IMG/VR virus record: IMGVR_UViG_3300017917_001970
Location: 1-45,745 of that record
DNA length: 45,745 nt
Direction: 5' to 3' (one strand)
Source of the DNA: a virus
Shown here one piece after another: positions 24,529-33,769 of this stretch (position 1 is the first letter of the stretch; each line of letters starts with the position of its first letter). The notes beneath the pieces were generated by a model that was given only the letters and a program-made list of their open reading frames with translations, made no database searches and was not told where the DNA came from. Position numbers and translations under genes: made by a program.

Positions 24529-27500
24529 TTATACGATATCACCAATAACTGTGAATGTATTTGTTCCTGTACATATCATAGTTGCTGATGAGTATCTTGT
24601 TCTTATCTTTGGAGCAGATATTGTAGCACCTGCGGAGGTGATTGTTACGCCAGAACCTTGTGCAAAAGTTACTTGGCCAGTATTTGTTTGTTGGAATATT
24701 ACAGAGTCTCCAACTGAGAATACTGAAGGTGGTAATGTTAGAGTTATTGCACCAGTATTATCAAGTGTAACAAGTCTATTTGATGCATCTGTTAATACTG
24801 GGGTATATGATGTACCAGTTTGTGAATTTATTGACATCTGAACTCTTGGGGTAACAAGAAGTGGAGAATTATTAAATACTACCAAGCCTGTTCCAGTATC
24901 ATCTGTTAACGCTGAGAACAAGTTTGCAGATGATGGAGTTCCCAAGAATGTTGCAACTCCAGAACCTAATGATGTTATTCCAGTACCACCGTTTGCTACT
25001 GGCAGAGTTCCAGTTACACCAGTTGTTAATGGAAGTCCTGTAGCGTTTGTTAATGTAGCTGAGCTTGGAGTTCCAAGAGCAGGAGTTACAAGAGTTGGGC
25101 TATTTGAAAGAACAACACTTCCTGTACCAGTTGAGGATGTCACTCCAGTACCACCGTTTGCTACTGGCAGAGTTCCAGTCACACCTGTTGTTAGTGGAAG
25201 ACCTGTCACATTTGTCATCACACCAGATGCTGGGGTTCCAAGAGCTGGAGATGTCAATGTTGGGCTAGTTAATGTCTTATTTGTTAATGTTTGAGCAGTA
25301 TTAAGATCTACAGTTGTTGCTGTATTAATGCTAAATATAGATCCAGTTAATGTTAATCCAGTACCAGCTAAATAAGTACCAGCACCAGAGAATTGTGTAA
25401 ACTCAATATCATCTGTACCTAGTGTTGTAATGCTATTTACTTGTATCCAGCCTGTTTTACCATTTGTAGTACCGCTTTCTACGAATATAAAGTCACCAGC
25501 ATCAACTTCAGCAACTTCATTATAATCTGCAGCACGAGTAGGAGCACCAGATGCAGAAACTACATAAACACCATTTTGTGATTTTGTAGTCTGATTCTTT
25601 ACAAGAATTCTATTGCCTGTTGCAAGAGTTACTCCATCAAGAGTATCTCCATTTTCTACATCTGTTGACAGATTTATATTTGCAGTTGTTGCTGCTTTTA
25701 CAGAAGCATGAACGTTTAGTCCTGAGGTTGCTGCATCAACATAAGCTTTTGTTGCAGCATCTTGAGCTCCCGTTGGATCAGCCAAAGAGGTAATTCTTCT
25801 GCTATTCATATTAAGTGCAACATTTGGAACTGCCATCTGATCTAGACGGCTAGTACGAACCTGTGTATCAAAGTCTGAGATAGTTGAGGCTAGTTGTGTT
25901 CCAGTATGATTCGCACGAGCTAGTGGATCTGTAGCAAGCTTGCTTAGAGCAATTGCTGCAGTACCAGATATGTCGCCATCTACAATTGTTCCATTAGCAA
26001 TCATAGTTGATGTAACAGTTCCAGTATCAGTTGTATATACAATCTTTGTTGTATCAGCTATACCATGTATATTTGTAGTATCTGACTCATGGTTTGATAA
26101 GTCTGTTGTACTTGCCTTTGAATTTAACTGTGTCTGAATTGCTGATGTAACACCATCAAGGTATCCAATTTCTGTATCTGATACATTTGCTACTCTTGCC
26201 TGAATTACAGATGTATTTACTGATATTGCTCCAGTTGAGTCATTGTATTGTAATCCTGATCCAAGGGCATTTCCAACAGCATCTTGTGCTTGCTCATCAG
26301 AATATCCTGGTGCTGCCTCTATATTTATAGTTCCAGCAGCATCATTATAGGTAACAGTAATATTTGTATGTGTACCGCTTGTTAGTGCATTTGCAGCAGC
26401 ATCAACAGAGGCCTCTACAAAGTCAGTTACATTAGCTGATGTTACAGTAATTGTATTATTAGCAGCATTAATTGTTTTATTTAGAAAAGTTTCAGTTCCA
26501 TCAAGTGTAGCAAAGTCTGTCCCAGCTAAGGCTGCATTAAATTGTGAAATTGTGCCTGTTATTGTATTATTTGCTAAGTTAATGGTTTTATTAAATATCT
26601 CTTCAGTACCTGCAATTGTAGCAATATTAGCATCAGTAACTGCAGCATTGAGTTGTGCTATAGTTGCTTCTACTGTATTGTTAGATAAACTAATTGTTTT
26701 ATTACTTAGTGTTTCATTACCTTGTAATGTTACAAAGTTTGCATCAGATAATGCTGAATTAAACTGAGCTATTGTACCACTAACTGTATTATTTGCTAAA
26801 TTAATAGTTTTATTTTTTAAAGTCTCAGTTCCATCTAATGTTGCAAAATCTGCATCAGATAATGCTGAGTTGAATTGTCCAATTGTTCCACTTATATTAT
26901 TATTAGATAGGTCAATTGTCTTATTTGTTAAAGTTTCATTTCCTGTTAGTGTAGCTAAGTCTGCATCAGACAAAGCTGAATTTAGCTCAGATAGTGAAGC
27001 TGAAAGTGTATTGTTTGATAAATCAATTGTTTTATTTGTAAGTGTTTGCGTATCTGCAAGAGTTACAACATTTGAATCAATGCTAAAGACAAATGTGTTA
27101 GCAAGAACATCAAATGTTCTATCTATTCCATCTCCAGCCAATACCTTATCATTAATAACATTTTGTGATGCTAAAGTAAAATCTGAAACATTTGTAGATG
27201 TTACTGTAATTGAATTATTTCCTGTAACAGAAATTACTTTATTTGTTAAAGTCTCAGCTCCGTTTAAAGTAGCGAAATCTGCATCAGACAAAGCTGCGTT
27301 AAATTGTGATATATTTCCAGATACTGTGTTAGTTCCAAGAGAAATTGACTTATTGGAAAGTGTTTGCTCTTCATCTAATGTAACTACACTATTTCCAATT
27401 GCAAATTCATTACCAGTTAAAGTAAGTCCAGGACCTGCTATATATGTGCCAGCTCCTGAGAACTGTGTAAATTCAATTGGATCTGTTCCAATAACTGTAA

Positions 27501-28725
27501 CAGAGTCTGTTACCTGTACCCATCCAGTATCTCCATACAAAGTTCCACTATTAACGAAAATAAAATCTCCGCCATCAACTTCAGCTGGTTCATCAAAATC
27601 AGTAGCACGAACTGCAGCTCCTGAAGCCTGAACTACATAAATACCATTTTGTGCAGCATTAGTTTGTTCTTTAACAAGAATGCGGTCTCCTTGTGCAAGA
27701 GTTACGCCGTCTACAACATCTCCAGGCTCTAAGCCTGTTGAAAGATTTACATTGGCTGTTGTAGCTACCCTTGCTGATTCATGTATATGAAGTCCTTGTG
27801 ACACAGCATCAACATATGATTTAGTAGCAGCATGTAAAGCATCTGTTGGTTCGGCATGCAGAGTTAAGAATCCACTTAGAGTACCACCAGATGTTGGGAG
27901 AATATTATCATCGGAAATTGCGGTATTAAACTCAGCAAGTGTGCCAGATATAGTATTATTTGCTAAATTAATTGTTTTTCCGCTTAAAGTTTGTGTATCT
28001 GATGTTCCAACAATGTCTCCACTAACTCCATGGACACCAAAAGTTGAGTCAGAGTGTTGAGAAACTGCATAATTTAATTCATCAGTGCTTGTAAAGTTTC
28101 CATCAGTCATAGCAGCATTAAACTGATCAAGAGTACCTAGCAGTGTGTTATTTGCTAAACTTATAGTTTTATTTGTTAAGGTTTGTGTATCTGATAGAGT
28201 TGCTACTGTATTATCAATAGATAGTGTTACTGTGTTTGCACTATCATTATAGCTTTTTGATATACCGTCTCCAGCTACCAAAGCATCATTTACTGAGTCC
28301 TGTGCAACTTCTGCAAGCTCAGCCTTTGTAGCGATTACTGAAGTATCAACAGATAATGTAATAGTATTTCCATTATCATCATATGATTTTGTAACACCAT
28401 TACCTGCAACCAAAACTCCGTTCATAGTATCTGATGTTATTTCTGAAATATCTGGTAGTTGGGAGGATTCAAGAACACCTGATGAATTAAGTGTGGCAAC
28501 ACCATTAGCTACTCCGAGAAGATCTACATCAACATAGTCTCCTAGTTGGGTTGTTAAAGTTGTCTGATCAATAAAATATGGCAGGTCATTCCAGTGATTT
28601 GTTCCATCACCTATTTTAAATTGATTTGTATTTGATTCCCAACCGATTTCACCAGCATTCAGAACGGGATTTGCGGTCTCCCATTGTGTTGATGTTCCAC
28701 GGCGTTGTTGCATTCTTGTTGCCAT
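24529..28725 (-). CDS. Giant repetitive tail fibre
   Basis: A 1,398-residue fibre. The N-terminus (MATRMQQRRGTSTQWETANP and GEIGWESNTNQFKIGDG) is a module often found at the start of phage fibres, probably the attachment end. About ten copies of a ~37-residue unit follow, with the core LTNKTI-x-L-x-NNT and QFNxALSDADFATL. Two copies of a ~145-residue beta domain (around 285-430 and 960-1110; both contain GDRILVK or GNRILVK and IEFTQFSGAGTY) are interspersed. Then comes VTGTLPVANGGTG twice, and a C-terminal VIFQQTN/GSGVTI beta domain. It is encoded before the structural block with a GGAGG site and its own promoter. Repeats suggest growth by unequal recombination. The receptor is unknown. Confidence 0.85.
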   Translation of the reverse strand: MATRMQQRRGTSTQWETANPVLNAGEIGWESNTNQFKIGDGTNHWNDLPYFIDQTTLTTQLGDYVDVDLLGVANGVATLNSSGVLESSQLPDISEITSDTMNGVLVAGNGVTKSYDDNGNTITLSVDTSVIATKAELAEVAQDSVNDALVAGDGISKSYNDSANTVTLSIDNTVATLSDTQTLTNKTISLANNTLLGTLDQFNAAMTDGNFTSTDELNYAVSQHSDSTFGVHGVSGDIVGTSDTQTLSGKTINLANNTISGTLAEFNTAISDDNILPTSGGTLSGFLTLHAEPTDALHAATKSYVDAVSQGLHIHESARVATTANVNLSTGLEPGDVVDGVTLAQGDRILVKEQTNAAQNGIYVVQASGAAVRATDFDEPAEVDGGDFIFVNSGTLYGDTGWVQVTDSVTVIGTDPIEFTQFSGAGTYIAGPGLTLTGNEFAIGNSVVTLDEEQTLSNKSISLGTNTVSGNISQFNAALSDADFATLNGAETLTNKVISVTGNNSITVTSTNVSDFTLASQNVINDKVLAGDGIDRTFDVLANTFVFSIDSNVVTLADTQTLTNKTIDLSNNTLSASLSELNSALSDADLATLTGNETLTNKTIDLSNNNISGTIGQFNSALSDADFATLDGTETLKNKTINLANNTVSGTIAQFNSALSDANFVTLQGNETLSNKTISLSNNTVEATIAQLNAAVTDANIATIAGTEEIFNKTINLANNTITGTISQFNAALAGTDFATLDGTETFLNKTINAANNTITVTSANVTDFVEASVDAAANALTSGTHTNITVTYNDAAGTINIEAAPGYSDEQAQDAVGNALGSGLQYNDSTGAISVNTSVIQARVANVSDTEIGYLDGVTSAIQTQLNSKASTTDLSNHESDTTNIHGIADTTKIVYTTDTGTVTSTMIANGTIVDGDISGTAAIALSKLATDPLARANHTGTQLASTISDFDTQVRTSRLDQMAVPNVALNMNSRRITSLADPTGAQDAATKAYVDAATSGLNVHASVKAATTANINLSTDVENGDTLDGVTLATGNRILVKNQTTKSQNGVYVVSASGAPTRAADYNEVAEVDAGDFIFVESGTTNGKTGWIQVNSITTLGTDDIEFTQFSGAGTYLAGTGLTLTGSIFSINTATTVDLNTAQTLTNKTLTSPTLTSPALGTPASGVMTNVTGLPLTTGVTGTLPVANGGTGVTSSTGTGSVVLSNSPTLVTPALGTPSSATLTNATGLPLTTGVTGTLPVANGGTGITSLGSGVATFLGTPSSANLFSALTDDTGTGLVVFNNSPLLVTPRVQMSINSQTGTSYTPVLTDASNRLVTLDNTGAITLTLPPSVFSVGDSVIFQQTNTGQVTFAQGSGVTITSAGATISAPKIRTRYSSATMICTGTNTFTVIGDIV
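26455..27060 (-). repeat. Tandem ~111-bp coding repeats in the giant fibre gene
   Basis: Five to six consecutive units of about 111 bases (37 codons) are visible, marked by the recurrent plus-strand TTGTTTTATTT-like block at roughly 26470, 26582, 26693, 26804, 26913 and 27023. Units are diverged in DNA but well conserved in protein, so this is an old, selected array and not a recent duplication. Confidence 0.75.
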
Positions 28726-28753
28726 TTTATCCTCCGTATGACATTATGTTCAT

Positions 28754-28762
28754 ATTATAACA
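28754..28762 (-). promoter_or_regulatory. Extended -10 promoter (TGTTATAAT) for the giant fibre
   Basis: TGTTATAAT on the minus strand, with transcription predicted near 28747. The ~22-base leader carries CGGAGG seven bases before the ATG. Confidence 0.6.
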
Positions 28763-28767
28763 GATAA

Positions 28768-29226
28768 TTAATTAAAATTATCTATTGCTATCCCGCCATC
28801 CCATGTTGCCTCAAATATATTTGTATTATAAAGTCCAGCGCTAACTAGTGATCCTGGCTCATTATATGTTCCGCCACTTACGAAAACACTAACAATAAGG
28901 CCATTTCCATCAATTGAGGTGTCATGAATATGATCCTGTAGGACTTCTGCATCTGCTAGGTTAGCAATAGCTGACCAGATGCCATTATAGTAAACGTAAA
29001 CTCTTTCAGTTATAGTATCAAACCATAAATTTCCATTTGCTGCATTTTCTGGTGCAGTATTTGATACTGGAACAGTAGGAGAACCAGTGACAGAATCAAC
29101 ATAGTCCTTGGTTGTTGCATGGTTTCCAAGAGTTGGAGTGGCAACACTTACAGTACCTATAAATGATCCACCACCTCCAACAATCAAACCATTCTTTACC
29201 TTAAAGTCTTTATTGACCGTATTCAC
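28768..29226 (-). CDS. Short tail fibre-like protein
   Basis: This 152-residue protein shares its N-terminus (TVNKDFKVKNGLIV) with the 843-residue fibre encoded just upstream, so both probably dock at the same place or partner. Then come TTKDYVDSV (a fibre repeat motif) and WFDTITERVYVYYNGIW, a short motif common in phage fibre and neck-appendage proteins. The C-terminus is a small beta module. The start is a GTG at 29226 with AGAGGAG upstream. It is probably translated from the same mRNA as the 843-residue fibre, because no promoter is seen in the 20-base gap. Confidence 0.75.
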   Translation of the reverse strand: MNTVNKDFKVKNGLIVGGGGSFIGTVSVATPTLGNHATTKDYVDSVTGSPTVPVSNTAPENAANGNLWFDTITERVYVYYNGIWSAIANLADAEVLQDHIHDTSIDGNGLIVSVFVSGGTYNEPGSLVSAGLYNTNIFEATWDGGIAIDNFN

Positions 29227-29246
29227 TGGTTCTCCTCTATTTCAAA

Positions 29247-31778
29247 CTATGCTAGTAGTGTTCCAACTACGGTAACTACTGAGTTATTATTTAGGGTTGT
29301 TACTCTTAGTCTTACATCGCTACCACTGACATCTGCAGAGATAGAGGAAGCAGAACCATTTGTTCCAACTATTGCATATTCTGTAATTGCAATATTATCA
29401 GCTGAATCTAGAGTCAAGATAACCTTAGATACTTCTGTATGTGTACTGTAAGCAACTTTTACCAAGAACTCAGCAGATCTATAAGATTCTGCTGGCCATG
29501 AGTATGCTGTAACCTGGCTTGCAGTTGCAACATTGCCAGTAGTTGCAGCAACTTGAGTTGCAACACTATTAAGGTCAATTTCAACAAAGTTTGGAGTTAC
29601 AGCTTCAAGAGCAGCAACTGCACGAGCGTTTGTGAAATATAGATTACTTGTACCTTCAACTAGATCATCTGTATCTGAATCTGCTACACCATTTTCAGCA
29701 ACAAAATCATATGTACCAGATAAAGCATCGTAGCTTACTGTGATATTTGTCTGTGTACCTGTTGTAAGAGGTGTAACCATTGCAGCTTGAGCACGAGCAT
29801 TTGTGAAGTATTCATTATTTGAACCTTCAGAAATATCATCAGTATCTAGAGTTAAGCTTCCACCAAGAGATAGAGAGCTACTATTAATTGTAACTGATGA
29901 ATTAGCTAATGATCCATTTGCAATGTTTGACAAGGTATTTAGTGAACCGTTAATTGTCTTATTTGTCAAAGTCTGAGAATCAGATGTTCCAACAATATTA
30001 CCAGTTACACCATGAACACCAGTTGTAGCATTTTCATGTGTTGTTAAATCTCCAGCAACACCAGATACTTCTGTGTCAACATAGTATTTAGTTGCTGCAT
30101 CTTGGTTTGCTGTAGGATCTTCAAGATTTGTAATCTTGTATCCAGCAGCATCAAGATTTGCAGAAAGATCTGTGTTAGAGCCAAGAGTCTTATTTGTAAG
30201 AGTTTGCGAATCTGTTGTTCCAACAATATTTCCAGATACACCGTGTGCTGAAGTTGCATTAGTATGTGTATCAAGATTATCCTGTACTGCACCTGCTTCA
30301 GAGGCTGCTGTTCCTGCAGCATCATACCAAGTATCAACGGTGGTACGATCAACAGAAACTTCAAGACCATTTACTGTTATACCTGTTCCTGCTGTTACAG
30401 TACCTGCACCAGAGAACTGTGTCCAGTTTTGTCCTGTAAAGTCAGTTATATAGTGGTTTGACTGTACCCAAGAAGATCCACCATACTGTGTACCTTCCAT
30501 AACATAAACTGCTGCACCAATTAGTTCAGTATATGCATCGGCGTCTGTTGCACGAGTAAGTGTCCAAGATCCACCAACGCTATTATAAACGTAAATACCA
30601 TCAGTTGATGTTCCACCAGCCAAAAGAATTCTGTATCCGCTATCAGCATCTCCTAGTGGATCATGTCCATCAACTGCAAGCTGTGTTGCTCCGCTGCCAG
30701 ATAGAACTGGGATTGCTGCGTCATAAAGAAGATGTACTGCATTTTTCCAGTCAAGACCAGAAACAGCATTATCAACATATGAATTTGTTGCAATTTGATT
30801 ACCTGCTGAAGCAGATCCAACATAGGCATTTCCATCTGGATTAAGGACTATATCACCATTGCTAGTAGAAAGCTCTAATGTTCCATTTGCTGAAACAGTT
30901 AAGTCACCTGCAGCATCTTGAATATATGAACCATTTGTTCCAAATGAAACGCTATCGCCAAATGTCTTATTTGTAAGTGTTTGTGTGTCTGAAGTTCCTA
31001 CTACATCTCCAGTTACTCCGTGGACACCTGTTGTTAAATTACTGTGTGTTGACACTGCATCTGTAACATTTTGATCTGTAGCAACAACATTATCATCAAT
31101 CTGTATTTGTCCATTTAGACCAATTTCAAGACCGTTTCCAATATGAGCAGAAAAAATGCCATTTGCTGAGTTATAGTTTAATCCATCTCCAGCACCAATT
31201 GCATCACGTACACGAGTATTGCTGAAATATAGATTTGTCAATCCTTCAGAAATGTCATCAGTATCAATAGAATCATTAATATACTGGTCTACACGTGCAT
31301 TGGTGTAGTAAAGATTTGTTAGACCCTCATCTAGGTCATCAGTTGTAGAATCATCTACGCCATTCTCAGCAACAAATGAGAATGTCTTAGACAAGTTATC
31401 ATATGTTACAGAAATGTTTGTTTGTGTACCGCCAGTAAGAGCTGCACCAGCAGCATCCTTAGCACGATCACTTGTAAAATATAGGTTTGTTCCTTCAGCT
31501 AGATCTCCTGTATCATGGTTTGAGATATCAGAAACCTGACCAGTTACATCACCAATAAGATCTGCTGTTATTACGTTAGCAGAAAAGCTTGCATTTGCAT
31601 TACGAAGAACAACTGTGTTTGCAGTTGCATCTGGTGTTGCAGAACCGCCAATCAAACCAATAATATAATTTTGGTCATCCTGGTCTTTTGTAAGAATATC
31701 ATATCCGTTGATGGTACCATTTGCACCTTCAACGATAAGACCATTCTTAATTTTAAAGTCTTTGTTGACTGTAGCCAT
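29247..31778 (-). CDS. Large tail fibre
   Basis: An 843-residue fibre starting MATVNKDFKIKNGLIVEGAN. It is built from repeats such as DDLxEGxxNLYFTNARxxAA (several copies), TDSQTLTNKT and NATTGVHGVTGNIVGT, and one copy of the ~145-residue domain that ends WTQFSGAGTVTAGTGI, also present twice in the giant fibre. The last ~110 residues form a beta module related to the C-terminus of the next protein upstream (148 residues). AAGGAG precedes the ATG. The gene lies 18 bases after that 148-residue gene. It is probably a trimeric side or tip fibre. Confidence 0.85.
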   Translation of the reverse strand: MATVNKDFKIKNGLIVEGANGTINGYDILTKDQDDQNYIIGLIGGSATPDATANTVVLRNANASFSANVITADLIGDVTGQVSDISNHDTGDLAEGTNLYFTSDRAKDAAGAALTGGTQTNISVTYDNLSKTFSFVAENGVDDSTTDDLDEGLTNLYYTNARVDQYINDSIDTDDISEGLTNLYFSNTRVRDAIGAGDGLNYNSANGIFSAHIGNGLEIGLNGQIQIDDNVVATDQNVTDAVSTHSNLTTGVHGVTGDVVGTSDTQTLTNKTFGDSVSFGTNGSYIQDAAGDLTVSANGTLELSTSNGDIVLNPDGNAYVGSASAGNQIATNSYVDNAVSGLDWKNAVHLLYDAAIPVLSGSGATQLAVDGHDPLGDADSGYRILLAGGTSTDGIYVYNSVGGSWTLTRATDADAYTELIGAAVYVMEGTQYGGSSWVQSNHYITDFTGQNWTQFSGAGTVTAGTGITVNGLEVSVDRTTVDTWYDAAGTAASEAGAVQDNLDTHTNATSAHGVSGNIVGTTDSQTLTNKTLGSNTDLSANLDAAGYKITNLEDPTANQDAATKYYVDTEVSGVAGDLTTHENATTGVHGVTGNIVGTSDSQTLTNKTINGSLNTLSNIANGSLANSSVTINSSSLSLGGSLTLDTDDISEGSNNEYFTNARAQAAMVTPLTTGTQTNITVSYDALSGTYDFVAENGVADSDTDDLVEGTSNLYFTNARAVAALEAVTPNFVEIDLNSVATQVAATTGNVATASQVTAYSWPAESYRSAEFLVKVAYSTHTEVSKVILTLDSADNIAITEYAIVGTNGSASSISADVSGSDVRLRVTTLNNNSVVTVVGTLLA

Positions 31779-31796
31779 TTATTATCTCCTTGTAGT

Positions 31797-32243
31797 TTAT
31801 GCCTTCAAACCAATTCGTGCATAACGAACGGTAACAGGCGTAATACCCACCACTGGCGTAACAGTTAAATTAACTGTATTAGCCACACGAGAGACAGTAA
31901 CGGTGCCAATATTCCCATCATTGTCTATTGTTCCATACTCTGATACAGAAACATTCTGTCCATCTACGAGTATAGTCAATTCTGTTGCATAAAAATAATT
32001 ATCTCCTTGGCTTGTTTTTGCTATTGAGATAATGTATTTAACCATTCTCCATACCGTTGCATCAAAATTATCAATAACGGTAGCGCTTTCAATTCCTGAT
32101 ATAGTGTTTTCATTATTGCCCATTGTTCCAAGATCTGTGGACTGGGCTGATAAACTATCAATTAAATCTACATAGTCTTGTTCTGTTGGCCTATCGCCTG
32201 TTTGAAATTTACTTTTTACTGTTGAAAGTGGTAGTCTGGCCAT
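31797..32243 (-). CDS. Small fibre/tip protein with shared C-terminal beta module, leaderless start
   Basis: This 148-residue protein has an N-terminal helical part with MARLPLSTVKSKFQTGDRPT and QDYVDLIDSL, a common start in small phage fibre proteins. Its C-terminal ~100 residues (KYIISIAKTSQGDNYFYATE ... VSEYGTI ... VTVSRVANTVNLTV) align in pattern with the end of the 843-residue fibre. A TGATATAAT element ends exactly 6 bases before the ATG and there is no Shine-Dalgarno, which implies leaderless mRNA. It is the first gene of the fibre operon running to 24529. Confidence 0.7.
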   Translation of the reverse strand: MARLPLSTVKSKFQTGDRPTEQDYVDLIDSLSAQSTDLGTMGNNENTISGIESATVIDNFDATVWRMVKYIISIAKTSQGDNYFYATELTILVDGQNVSVSEYGTIDNDGNIGTVTVSRVANTVNLTVTPVVGITPVTVRYARIGLKA

Positions 32244-32249
32244 GCCAAA

Positions 32250-32258
32250 ATTATATCA
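32250..32258 (-). promoter_or_regulatory. Extended -10 promoter (TGATATAAT), leaderless, for the fibre operon
   Basis: TGATATAAT is followed by exactly six bases and then the ATG at 32243, so +1 coincides with the start codon. There is no ribosome site. Confidence 0.65.
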
Positions 32259-32315
32259 TATTTTATTGATATTACATAATATTATTATAGTAGACTTATA
32301 CGGACAAGACTAGTT

Positions 32316-33029
32316 TTATCTAAACCAGTATGTACCTGCATGTATTACTTTTACATATGGAGCAAGGTATATTTTTCCACCATGACTTTTCCATAATTTG
32401 CAGAAATTATAGTCCTCTGACAAAAGCCTTCCCGACTCTTCATCAACTTCTGTCCTCCAGAAATTATAAATTTCTTCTCCATACTGAATGCCACCTGAAG
32501 AGTCTTGGTCTGATCTATATGATGTAGTAGATTTTTTTAGTGTTTCAAATACGCTTCTATGTATTAGCATTAGACCTGATCCTATATAGTCAACCTCTAC
32601 TTTTTGCCCTGGATTATTGCGGAGTTCTTCTTTTTGTTCAGGAGATATATTAACATTATATATAGCAGTAAATCTAGATAGATCTTCTTTGTCATTTTTT
32701 GCAGCATTCCTTACTCTTTCCCAGTTTATACCTTTCATTGGAACTGCAGCACCAATCAGCATTTCATTTTCTTCTATCATTTTAATAACTGAGTTATGAT
32801 CAAAGCCTTGATCTGCATCTATAAAAAGAAGATAGTCATTGTCTGTTCTTAAAAATATCTCTGTCAAAGTATTTCTTGCACGAGTAATTAGTGATTCATT
32901 TGATAACTCTGAATATGTTACCTCATACTCTTTTTTTGACATGGCATTTACAAGAGTTAACATACTTTTTAAATATGCTCCGTGGCAAACTCCACCATAC
33001 ATTGGTGTTGCAATCATTATTTTTTTCAT
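32316..33029 (-). CDS. GT-A-type glycosyltransferase
   Basis: This 237-residue protein opens with KKIMIATPMYGG. At about 66-78 it has DYLLFIDADQGFDH, a DxD motif (Asp71-Ala-Asp73) that binds the metal and nucleotide-sugar in GT-A enzymes. The middle (ERVRNAAK) and DYIGSGLMLIHRSVF (about 146-160) and SEDYNFCKLW fit the acceptor side of the fold. It would move a sugar from an activated donor to a protein, wall polymer or base. The genes around it are fibres and an oxygenase array, so glycosylation of virion proteins is a reasonable guess, not shown. GGGG lies before the ATG. The fit to the general fold is strong, the substrate unknown. Confidence 0.85.
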   Translation of the reverse strand: MKKIMIATPMYGGVCHGAYLKSMLTLVNAMSKKEYEVTYSELSNESLITRARNTLTEIFLRTDNDYLLFIDADQGFDHNSVIKMIEENEMLIGAAVPMKGINWERVRNAAKNDKEDLSRFTAIYNVNISPEQKEELRNNPGQKVEVDYIGSGLMLIHRSVFETLKKSTTSYRSDQDSSGGIQYGEEIYNFWRTEVDEESGRLLSEDYNFCKLWKSHGGKIYLAPYVKVIHAGTYWFR

Positions 33030-33040
33030 TATTACCCCTA

Positions 33041-33268
33041 TTATAAAATGTAGTTGCTATATCCAATAACCTGAAGAGGAATAGCTGGAACATTAGTTGG
33101 ACTATACCCTGGTATTTGAATACTAGTAAATCTAACCCTAAATGGCAAGGTGCTATTAATTTTAACACCACGGACATTAGTCTTTATTACTGGTCTTCCC
33201 TTTATTTTGCTTTCTATAAAAACTGTTTCTATTTTATTTTCTTCTATAATTACCGCTTTGGCAACCAT
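33041..33268 (-). CDS. Small beta-rich unknown protein
   Basis: A 75-residue protein not recognised. It is supported as real by a TAATG overlap with the upstream adapter-like gene and by its tight fit before the glycosyltransferase (11 bases). The sequence is beta-rich and Ile/Val/Pro-rich, with TLPFRVRFTSIQIPGYSPTN, which suggests a small virion or fibre-associated domain. There is no membrane segment or cysteine. Confidence 0.5.
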   Translation of the reverse strand: MVAKAVIIEENKIETVFIESKIKGRPVIKTNVRGVKINSTLPFRVRFTSIQIPGYSPTNVPAIPLQVIGYSNYIL

Positions 33269-33681
33269 TATGCAGTAACATCCTCAAGTATTGACATTAC
33301 TCCTTGAGCAACAGTCCAAACAATTTCATTTTGTGGCAAAGATAATTCTATATCAAATATATCATTTGTCTGCAGTAGATTTGACTGCTCAGCTGTTAAA
33401 GAAACAGTAAATTCTCCAGGGGCATCGTCAACATCTTGTGCTGGAGTAAGATTTAAAATTAATATAGCATTGTCTGTCATAACTCCAGGAGTGACTGGAG
33501 ATGACGGCCTTTTAATCTGCATCTGGATTGTCCAGTCTGGAATATTTAATGGATTCTTTGCATCGTCCGTTACATAAACACGAAATGATGCTGTATCACC
33601 ACGAACTACTGTCCACTTAACATATGGAGGCCTTTCTCCAATGTCATATCTATCTGATCCAGATCCTCTATAGGTTGCCAT
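33268..33681 (-). CDS. Beta-rich baseplate/adapter-like protein (copy 1)
   Basis: This 137-residue protein begins MATYRGSGSDRYD. Its core WTVVRGDTASFRVYVTDDA and DWTIQMQIKRP resembles the N-terminal domain of BppU-type baseplate or fibre-base proteins (pattern W-x-V-x-RGD-T, then a D-W-T strand). It is a paralogue of the protein at 44585-44998, which has the same length. I place the start at the ATG at 33681 with AGAGGA upstream; a TTG at 33696 would start inside that ribosome site. A TGATATAAT promoter precedes it. A role as a fibre attachment base is an inference. Confidence 0.6.
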   Translation of the reverse strand: MATYRGSGSDRYDIGERPPYVKWTVVRGDTASFRVYVTDDAKNPLNIPDWTIQMQIKRPSSPVTPGVMTDNAILILNLTPAQDVDDAPGEFTVSLTAEQSNLLQTNDIFDIELSLPQNEIVWTVAQGVMSILEDVTA

Positions 33682-33715
33682 TAATTCCTCTTTCAAAAAT
33701 AAATTAAGCTTTTAT

Positions 33716-33724
33716 ATTATATCA
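33716..33724 (-). promoter_or_regulatory. Extended -10 promoter (TGATATAAT), leftward
   Basis: TGATATAAT on the minus strand, with a start near 33709 and a ~28-base leader with AGAGGA. It is back to back with the rightward lysin promoter, so the ~115-base gap is a divergent control region. Confidence 0.6.
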
Positions 33725-33734
33725 TCAAATGAAG

Positions 33735-33764
33735 TTGACTTATGAATAATTTTTATGTTATACT
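33735..33764 (+). promoter_or_regulatory. Sigma-70 promoter for the lysin gene
   Basis: TTGACT (33735-33740), an 18-base spacer and TATACT (33759-33764) preceded by TGT make both a -35 and an extended -10. Transcription would start near 33771, at the foot of the hairpin. Confidence 0.7.
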
Positions 33765-33769
33765 AGGTG

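Noticed and set aside
26455-27060. CRISPR-like array
   Set aside because: The 111-base period is in frame, units are coding and diverged, and there are no short identical repeats with unique spacers.
26870-27631. 253-codon plus-strand frame
   Set aside because: It is the shadow of the fibre repeats; the fibre frame on the minus strand is repeat-consistent and has a promoter, ribosome site and terminator.
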